This document shows positions 60,922 to 64,000 of a stretch of 64,000 nt of DNA, piece after piece. The notes beneath the pieces were generated by a model. That model searched no databases, was not told the DNA's origin, and saw only the letters and a program-made list of their open reading frames with translations. Numbering within the stretch: the stretch's first letter is position 1; the number at the start of each line of letters is the position of its first letter. A program made the translations under genes and the position numbers. Where the stretch lies: the NCBI GenBank assembly GCA_017461385.1, contig JAFTXZ010000003.1, positions 210,392 to 274,391 on the forward strand, read 5' to 3'. The stretch is from Clostridia bacterium (GTDB lineage Bacteria; Bacillota; Clostridia; Oscillospirales; CAG-272).

Positions 60922-61698
60922 TCAAAAAATCCCTTCTATTCTTGAAATAATTTCCTTGGCTACCTCTAAATATTCTAAGCTACCCTTTGAATATCTAGAG
61001 TAATAGTAGATAGGCTTTCCAAAGCTTGGAGCCTCGCTTAATGAAACTACACGGCTAATTTTAGTTTTGAAAAGTATATCTGAGTAGTATTTTTCCAGCT
61101 CTGACATGACTTGAGCTGATAGCTTATAGCGAGGACTGTGCATTGTAATTAAAATTCCTGTAATAATAAGACTGGGATTGTAACGCTTTTTAATGTTTTT
61201 TACCGAAAGCATTAGCTGGGTTAAGCCCTCCAGTGCGTAATACTCACATTGGGATGGGATAATTAGGTGGCGTGATGCGCATAATGCGTTGATTGTAACC
61301 AAGCTCAATGATGGTGGACAATCTATGATTACGTAATCAAATAGGTTTTCTTTGTCTAGCTCCTCTAGCTGCCGTTTAAGTAAATACTCGCGCCTTTCAA
61401 TGTCTGTCAGCTCGAATTCTGCACCAGCTAGAGCCATATTTGATGGTAAAACGCTTAAATTTTTGAATTCAGTCTTGATTATTGCATTTTTTATTGGGCA
61501 CTTGCCTATCAAGACGTCATAGGAGGAAAATCTAAGGGAGCTTTTTTGAACGCCTAAGCCACTTGTTGAGCTACCCTGTGGGTCTAGGTCAAGTAAAAGA
61601 GTCCTTTTTCCCAAAACGCCTAAAGCAGAAGCACAATTTATGGCAGAGGTGGTTTTGCCTACGCCGCCCTTCTGATTTGCAAAGGATATAACCTGCAT
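60922..61698 (-). CDS. parA: Chromosome partitioning ATPase ParA (Soj)
   Basis: The 258-residue ATPase has the deviant Walker A KGGVGKTTSAIN (residues 10-21), Walker A' LDLDPQGSSTSGLG and Walker B YVIIDCPPSLSL. Soj/ParA drives ParB-parS segregation and controls DnaA activity. GAAAGGAG lies before the ATG. The operon continues to parB and the membrane gene. Confidence 0.96.
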   Translation of the reverse strand: MQVISFANQKGGVGKTTSAINCASALGVLGKRTLLLDLDPQGSSTSGLGVQKSSLRFSSYDVLIGKCPIKNAIIKTEFKNLSVLPSNMALAGAEFELTDIERREYLLKRQLEELDKENLFDYVIIDCPPSLSLVTINALCASRHLIIPSQCEYYALEGLTQLMLSVKNIKKRYNPSLIITGILITMHSPRYKLSAQVMSELEKYYSDILFKTKISRVVSLSEAPSFGKPIYYYSRYSKGSLEYLEVAKEIISRIEGIF

Positions 61699-61869
61699 AA
61701 AAGCTCCTTTCGTAAATTTCTTACTAAAAGTATAACATGCAAAAGTGCTAAATTCAATAGAAAATATAAAAACTCAACTAAATTTTAGATGGCACTGTAG
61801 AAGGTAATTATAACTCTTTGCACGCTAATTGCACTTGTTGTCCTTCCAGAAATTTGCAAAAATGGCGAT

Positions 61870-61885
61870 TGTTTCACGTGAAACA
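61870..61885. promoter_or_regulatory. parS site 1
   Basis: TGTTTCACGTGAAACA, a perfect 16-base match to the consensus ParB centromere site. Confidence 0.95.
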
Positions 61886-61959
61886 CGGAAAAATTTGTAA
61901 AACATTTGCATGCTTCACTAAAAACAACCTTCTGTGGGGCTTGTGCAACTAGCAAGGAT

Positions 61960-61975
61960 CGTTTCACGTGAAACG
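61960..61975. promoter_or_regulatory. parS site 2
   Basis: CGTTTCACGTGAAACG, a palindromic parS variant with one change at each end. It lies 90 bases from site 1. Confidence 0.9.
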
Positions 61976-62088
61976 CCGGAGTATTTGAAGCTTTAGTGTT
62001 TTTTTGAGCTGGTAATACTGCTAGAGTAAGTTGCGTGTGCATCTTGTTTGTTGACTATGTATCTAAGAACGCTTAGCAGGGGCAGGGC

Positions 62089-62281
62089 TGTAGACTTGTG
62101 GTATGATGAGGTTGCTTGTAAGGGCGGGATTGCAGCTCTGTGGCATGATAAGGCTGTTTGTAGGGGGCAGATGAAGCGTATTGGTGCTAAAGATTCTGAT
62201 AATTGGGTGGTTTTGCATTTACTAGGGTTGATTTTGAATTTGTTAGGGTTGATTTTGTATTTGCTAGGGCTGATTTTTCGC
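62089..62281. repeat. Tandem repeats in the parA-noc gap
   Basis: Two diverged units of about 41 bases (62089-62129, 62130-62171, both with GTGGYATGATRAGG) are followed by three 21-base units (62219, 62240, 62261; TTGYTAGGGTTGATTTTG type). The periods are multiples of 10.5 bases, the helical turn. The gap 61699-62593 also holds parS sites and a terminator, but no gene I can support. Confidence 0.6.
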
Positions 62282-62398
62282 AAATGTGTGTTGTAAGTGA
62301 TAACTTGTGAAATTTTTGTTACTAAACGTCAGTATTAAAATGGTTAGTTGACTAACTATTTTACTTTTTTTGAGAGAATTTGCCCTCGTGGGAGAATA

Positions 62399-62438
62399 CA
62401 AAAAAGGCTCAAAAACAAACGTTTTTGAGCCTTTTTAT
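62399..62438. terminator. Strong hairpin terminator between noc and the par operon
   Basis: AAAGGCTCAAAAACAAACG and its complement form a long stem; GAGCCTTTTT ends it. It lies about 155 bases after the noc stop and is usable both ways. Confidence 0.75.
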
Positions 62439-62593
62439 TATTTATAATAAAATCTGCCCTTGCTTTGCTAGAGAACTAATATGACGCGTATATGGGCTTG
62501 AGAGTCTATTTTTATGTGCTGATAAGCTGTGAAATTGAAAAAGGGCTTATACGGCGCTTTGTGATTTTTGAAAGGGGGGTTGTTTAAGCGCTG

Positions 62594-63445
62594 TCAGGTT
62601 ACAAGGTTAAACTCTGCCGGCGCTATAGGCTGATTCTCCTCTTGATCCTTAGGTATTAAAATAGTAAGCTCTGTATAATTGTCATTTTCTATTTTTCTGC
62701 TTTTTATCTTAAAGCCACTGCTTGTCATGGTATCTATCACTCGATTTATGGCTGTGTAGAAGGATGAAACGTCCTTGTATGTAACTGGTTTTTGCTTCTG
62801 GGGCTTTGATTTGTCTACTAAGGAGTCAACCAGCTCCTCCGCCTGGGCGACGTTTAGGCGCTCAAGGGACATTTTGTTAAGTAGGCTTAATCTTAAATCC
62901 ACGTCGTTTACCCTTAAAAGAGCGCGAGCGTGCCTTTCTGTTAGCTTATTTTTTAGAATTATTTCTCTCTCTAAGGGAGTGAGCCTTAAAAGCCTTAGCT
63001 TGTTTGCAACGTAGGATTGACTGTTTGAGAGCTTTTCTGCCACCTCCTCTTGAGTTAAGCTGTACGTATCGATGAGCGCTTCTATTGCCATTGCTTGCTC
63101 AAAAATATTCAAATCCTCACGCAAAAGGTTTTCAATGATAGATATTTGCGCGCTTTTTTCCTCGTTTACATCTACTAGAATGCAGGGGACGTAGTTAATT
63201 CCAAGCTCCTTGGCGGCTCTTAGACGTCTTTCTCCTGCCACGAGCTCGTATTCCTCGCCGATTTTTCTTACGCTTAGCGGTTGAATAATGCCGAATTGCC
63301 TTATACTGTCTGCAAGCTTAATAATTGAGTCCTCTGCAAAGATTTTTCTTGGTTGGTTGGGGTTTGGTTTGATTTTACTTACGTGGATAGACCAAATTTG
63401 CTCTCCTTTTTTGATTTCCTCGTGCTTTTTCTCGTTTTCCTTCAT
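62594..63445 (-). CDS. noc: Nucleoid occlusion protein Noc / ParB paralogue
   Basis: The 283-residue ParB-family protein has GERRLRAAKELG (about 71-82), ENLLREDLNIFEQAMA and an HTH TQEEVAEKLSNSQSYVANKL (about 124-143). Its position upstream of parA-parB and its shape match Noc, which keeps the division septum away from the nucleoid. AAGGAG precedes the ATG. I saw no Noc-binding sites (ATTTCCCGGGAAAT type) in the window. A second true ParB cannot be excluded. Confidence 0.85.
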   Translation of the reverse strand: MKENEKKHEEIKKGEQIWSIHVSKIKPNPNQPRKIFAEDSIIKLADSIRQFGIIQPLSVRKIGEEYELVAGERRLRAAKELGINYVPCILVDVNEEKSAQISIIENLLREDLNIFEQAMAIEALIDTYSLTQEEVAEKLSNSQSYVANKLRLLRLTPLEREIILKNKLTERHARALLRVNDVDLRLSLLNKMSLERLNVAQAEELVDSLVDKSKPQKQKPVTYKDVSSFYTAINRVIDTMTSSGFKIKSRKIENDNYTELTILIPKDQEENQPIAPAEFNLVT

Positions 63446-64000
63446 TTTTTAGCTCCTTTTCTTAATTGGTGTTGGAATTTTAATCCAAAAACAGTTTAAC
63501 ACCAAATATGAAAGAAGATTGTCTGCTTTTGGGGCTAAAAAAGCACTATTATTAAGGGGAAATGCTCGAAAATGCTACAAACCCTTGTCTTTGCTCGCAA
63601 AAGGTCGCAAATTAGCCTTAAATGGGGCGAAAAAGGCGCGAATAGCCTTCGCCAAAGGAAAAGGGGACTTAAATGGGTAAATAGCTTAAAATATAGGGGA
63701 ATCAGAGCCAGAGCGCACATTATTGAGTAAATGGCTGAAAAGCGGCTGGGGTATTAGTAAAACAGAGGTTTAAGCGGAAAAAACTACTATTTGTGAGAAA
63801 ACAGCTATAAAAGCATGCGAGGGCACGTAGTATAAGAAAAAACATTAAAAGCGGGGAAATATAACCAAGGGGGAGAAAATGAATAAATACTCGGTTTTTG
63901 CAAATATTTTAAGAAAATATATGTATAAATATGCATTTTGTGAATATACGTTGAAAATGCGAAGTCAGACAAGGGGTTAAGTGTTTTCAAAAATTACCAA
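63446..64000. other. Gene-free right end
   Basis: No homologous coding frame is visible. A 33-codon frame at 63879-63980 has GGGGGAG before its ATG, but the product is too short and unremarkable to call. ATATTCACA near 63937 is one mismatch from a DnaA box, and the flanking DNA is AT-rich. It could be noc's promoter region and possibly the edge of oriC. Confidence 0.4.

Noticed and set aside
62048..62296. Plus-strand frame with leucine-rich repeats in the parA-noc gap
   Set aside because: The apparent protein repeats come from tandem DNA repeats; there is no ribosome site or recognisable product.

Overview
The window looks like a chromosomal segment from a low-GC, Gram-positive, probably gut-dwelling member of the Clostridia. 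The evidence is strong AGGAGG-type ribosome binding sites, TTGACA-17-TAAAAT promoters, lipobox signal peptides, a reverse rubrerythrin with a PerR-like repressor, cohesin/dockerin modules and many glycosidases. No rRNA, tRNA or CRISPR array was seen. About 44 of 56 genes lie on the minus strand, so replication probably runs right to left here.

Layout. 1-633: the start of dnaA, cut by the window edge. 877-4183: GH28, pyrR, DUF4177 and a cysteine desulfidase in one leftward operon. 4313-11963: mnmG-rlmH-ynbB, then typA, then a polysaccharide deacetylase; the 3' ends of mnmG and typA are each duplicated around a small dispersed repeat. 11991-21179: an esterase/acyltransferase fusion with a DUF6320 membrane protein, ydbC, ruvX-yqhQ, and a glmM - hexapeptide acetyltransferase - glmS operon for amino sugars. 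21273-27614: small regulators, lipoproteins, prmC, an EEP-family phosphodiesterase and a TRIC-type channel. 27812-34731: a three-gene cell-surface operon (cohesin + dockerin + LRR giant, a possible beta pore-former, a cohesin lipoprotein). 35225-35425: a structured small RNA with its own promoter and terminator. 35544-44671: GH36 alpha-galactosidase, a malate operon with its DeoR regulator, the KtrAB potassium system and a GH43 enzyme.

44755-58260 is an accessory array. Four truncated copies of a rubrerythrin gene 3' end, all in the same orientation as the intact rubrerythrin at its right border, divide the region into four cassettes: barstar plus a serine-recombinase remnant; a carbohydrate enzyme with a DeoR/GpsA-like pair; an amidohydrolase with a second GH43-like enzyme; and an FAD oxidoreductase with an AraC regulator, a YcxB-like protein and a sigma/zinc-finger fusion. 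In at least two of the copies the same small repeat, or a remnant of it, sits just behind the rubrerythrin stop codon. The same gene-tail/repeat/gene-tail/terminator order is seen at mnmG and typA. I consider this repeated gene-tail duplication the most interesting signal in the window.

58198-63445: rubrerythrin and PerR, a small membrane protein, then parB, parA, two parS sites and noc. mnmG and dnaA, which in many Firmicutes lie next to these genes, are about 55-60 kb away here, so the origin neighbourhood is rearranged.
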